Assembly (NCBI GenBank): GCA_025937035.1 | Contig: JAICSG010000207.1 | Coordinates: forward strand, 1-6,958 | Direction of reading: 5' to 3' | DNA: 6,958 nt | From: Thermoanaerobaculia bacterium | GTDB taxonomy: Bacteria; Acidobacteriota; Thermoanaerobaculia; Multivoradales; UBA5704 | Shown: piece after piece, positions 5,477 to 6,958 of the stretch | How positions within the stretch are numbered: position 1 is the first letter of the stretch | Layout: each line of letters starts with the position of its first letter | The notes under the pieces: model-generated | Database searches by the model: none | Seen by the model: the letters and a program-made list of their open reading frames with translations, nothing else | What the model was told of the DNA's origin: nothing | Program-made: the position numbers and the translations under genes

Positions 5477-6726
5477 GGTGCCTCCTCCAGCAGGCCCACC
5501 TCCAACAAGGCGTCGGCCGCCTCCCGGATCACAGCGAAGCTCATGCCGGACCGCTCGGTCACATCGAGCAGGCTGTGCTCCCCGTCCGAGAGATTCAGCA
5601 CCCAGAGGAGGGCCAGCTCGCGCGCGCGGCCGGATTCATCGCCGCCGAGGGTCCGGTAGAGCCCCCGGCGGCCGAGCTGGGGCTCGCAGTTGGGGTTGAG
5701 ATTGCGATAGCGGCGGTTCCCTTCGAGCACGCCCATCACCGCCAGATAGGTGCGGAGCGAGCCCTCCAGCGCTTCGGGCTTGACGAAATCCAGGTTGTCC
5801 GCCGAGGTGTGGTACTCGGGATAGCGTCCGTAGGGCGTCCGGGTCAGCGAGCCCACCGCGAGGTTGAAGCCCGGCGAGCAGTACTGCCGCTCGTCGTAGC
5901 CGAAGGGGACGAACTCCTCGACGCCGAACGGCTCGCCCGAGGCCTTGAGGACCGCGAGGACGGCGCGATCGATCTCCGCATTGCCACGACGGCTCTTCTT
6001 GTAATGAAACCTTCCCGGATCTCCGAGATTGGCGGCCACCAGACCGTGATCGATCTTCACCTCGTTCAGCGCCAGCCAGGTGATCGAGCCGATCGTTCCC
6101 GGGATGAAAAGGAATCGATAGGAGTAGCGCCGCCGCGGACGCGCCTGAAGCTCGCGGGCGAGCTCCGTCATCACCGCGATCCCGGAAAGGTTATCATTGC
6201 AGAGCGACGGATGGCAGACGTGGGTCGAGAGGAGGACCTCCCGCTCGGAATCCCCCGGCAGCAGGCATTCGCCGTAGGTGAGCGAGCCGTCGGCGAGGGT
6301 CGAATCGATCAGGACCTCGTACTCCCCTTCCGGCAGGGATTCCAGGGTGCGGTGCCGGAGGCAGAACCCCCAGGCCTCCTTGTAATAGGAGGTGCGATAG
6401 GGGATCAGATCGGGCTTGTCCGGCAGGGTGAAGAGATGTTTCTTCAGCTCCGCGAGAGGCAGCTTCTCGTGGACGGGCACGCTGTAGTTGAGGACGTGGA
6501 GATTGCAATCCTGGAAATCGACGATCTTTTCACCGGAGGGGTCCTTGATCCAGGCGCCGCGGATATTCCACTCCTTCGGCACGGTCCAATCGAAGACTTG
6601 CGTGCCAGTGGGAACCTCGCGGATCTCCAGGGGAATGCGCTCCTGGATCATCCTGAGCGTGCGGCGGACGCCGTCTCCCGTGATGCTGCGGCAGATCGGG
6701 TAGGCGGCCGTGATGAGGTCGATCAC
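5473..6726 (-). CDS. COG4310/DUF4910 aminopeptidase-like protein of polysaccharide loci
   Basis: A 417-aa protein. Residues about 30-160 contain a DUF2172-like domain (VFDWTVPKEW at 44-53) inserted ahead of an M28-like zinc peptidase core. Candidate metal ligands are H169/H172 in STHVCHPS, D178 in NDNLSG, D236 and H306 in EYHTSADN. GYDERQYCSPG (276-286) resembles the SDH..F loop of M28 enzymes. Residues about 365-417 look like the HTH_47-type winged helix seen at the end of this family (SLLDVTERSG, then ADALLEVGLL). Known: the family is annotated as polysaccharide biosynthesis protein with an aminopeptidase-like domain, and its reaction is not established to my knowledge. It may remove an acyl or peptide group from a sugar or intermediate. 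The GTG start overlaps the epimerase stop as GTGA and is preceded by AGGAGG 7 bases upstream. PGTIGS (209-214) sits about where M28 enzymes have their catalytic Glu. Confidence 0.85.
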   Translation of the reverse strand: MIDLITAAYPICRSITGDGVRRTLRMIQERIPLEIREVPTGTQVFDWTVPKEWNIRGAWIKDPSGEKIVDFQDCNLHVLNYSVPVHEKLPLAELKKHLFTLPDKPDLIPYRTSYYKEAWGFCLRHRTLESLPEGEYEVLIDSTLADGSLTYGECLLPGDSEREVLLSTHVCHPSLCNDNLSGIAVMTELARELQARPRRRYSYRFLFIPGTIGSITWLALNEVKIDHGLVAANLGDPGRFHYKKSRRGNAEIDRAVLAVLKASGEPFGVEEFVPFGYDERQYCSPGFNLAVGSLTRTPYGRYPEYHTSADNLDFVKPEALEGSLRTYLAVMGVLEGNRRYRNLNPNCEPQLGRRGLYRTLGGDESGRARELALLWVLNLSDGEHSLLDVTERSGMSFAVIREAADALLEVGLLEEAP

Positions 6727-6958
6727 CGCCCGTCCTCCTCGAATAGGGGGAGAGTACGATCTTTCTCCGAGAGCACCGTCACAGTCTCCGGCCAGGGGAT
6801 CGCGAAGGTGGGATCGTCCCAGCGGTATCCCCGGGCGGACTCGGGCGCGTAAAACTCGGAAATCTGATAGAAGACCTCGGTCCCATCCTCCAGCGTCTGG
6901 AATCCGTGCGCCATCCCTTTCGGGATGTACAGCTCATTCCGGCTCTCCGCCGAGAGAA
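6723..6958 (-). CDS. RfbC-type dTDP-4-dehydrorhamnose 3,5-epimerase-like protein (partial, N-terminus off the right edge)
   Basis: The last 77 residues are visible and the frame is open to the window edge. They match the C-terminal half of the RmlC/RfbC cupin: ELYIPKGMAHGFQTL, then EVFYQISEFYAPE with the conserved active-site region Tyr, then RGYRWDDP, then a WP and an SEKDR tail. Known: RfbC epimerises C3 and C5 of dTDP-4-keto-6-deoxyglucose on the way to dTDP-L-rhamnose. Relatives act on other NDP-keto-sugars, for example in CDP-sugar pathways. The neighbours here (DUF4910 protein, SDR) suggest a specialised deoxysugar rather than the standard rhamnose operon. About 100 N-terminal residues, including the catalytic His-Asp region, are outside the window. 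The ATG at 6914 is an internal Met, not the start. Confidence 0.88.
   Translation of the reverse strand, partial: LSAESRNELYIPKGMAHGFQTLEDGTEVFYQISEFYAPESARGYRWDDPTFAIPWPETVTVLSEKDRTLPLFEEDGR
6734..6739 (-). promoter_or_regulatory. Strong ribosome binding site for the aminopeptidase-like gene
   Basis: AGGAGG on the minus strand, 7 bases before the GTG start at 6726, lies inside the end of the epimerase gene. It supports the GTG start and separate reinitiation at this junction. Confidence 0.7.

Noticed and set aside
4772..5699. Plus-strand open frames opposite the dehydrogenase gene
   Set aside because: Compositionally skewed products without motifs; the minus strand encodes a complete SDR with cofactor and catalytic motifs.
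5575..6852. Plus-strand open frame of 425 codons opposite the aminopeptidase-like gene
   Set aside because: Low-complexity composition with no family motifs. The minus-strand gene has metal-site motifs, ribosome site and operon overlaps.
1..6958. CRISPR array, tRNA, insertion-sequence ends or phage attachment site
   Set aside because: No regularly spaced repeats, cloverleaf-like segment, transposase motif or terminal inverted repeats were seen on reading both strands.

Overview
The window looks like a chromosomal contig from a GC-rich, probably Gram-negative environmental bacterium. Codons are G/C-ending over most of it, GTG starts occur, and there is a large inner-membrane protein with a periplasmic C-terminal domain plus NDP-sugar genes. 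The phylum cannot be fixed from the sequence. The style fits Acidobacteriota, Myxococcota and similar groups.

Left region (1-1912, minus strand): a compact three-gene operon read right to left. A 66-aa MenA/Rv0078B-type antitoxin overlaps a 205-aa nucleotidyltransferase toxin of the MenT/AbiEii type by 4 bases. Two bases after the toxin stop comes a large gene that runs off the left edge. Its visible 365 residues join a possible restriction-endonuclease-like N-terminal domain to a P-loop NTPase with STAND-like features. This is the architecture of many antiphage sensor-effector proteins, so the segment reads as a small defence or toxin-antitoxin module. The NTPase half is clearly poorer in GC than the rest of the window.

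Middle region (1957-4750, plus strand): two overlapping genes, a 753-aa GT-C-like membrane glycosyltransferase and a CysE-like hexapeptide acetyltransferase. They probably build or decorate a surface glycan. A 44-base divergent spacer separates them from the defence operon, and each side carries a TANNNT box close to a start codon.

Right region (4745-6958, minus strand): an operon entering from the right edge, with 4-base stop/start overlaps throughout. It holds the C-terminal end of an RfbC-type dTDP-4-dehydrorhamnose 3,5-epimerase-like cupin, a COG4310/DUF4910 aminopeptidase-like protein, and a classical short-chain dehydrogenase. These are typical companions in O-antigen or other polysaccharide loci. 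The operon meets the acetyltransferase gene tail to tail with a 6-base overlap, so there is no room for a conventional terminator between them.

No tRNA, rRNA, CRISPR array, insertion sequence or attachment site was seen. No stretch longer than 300 bases lacks a gene.
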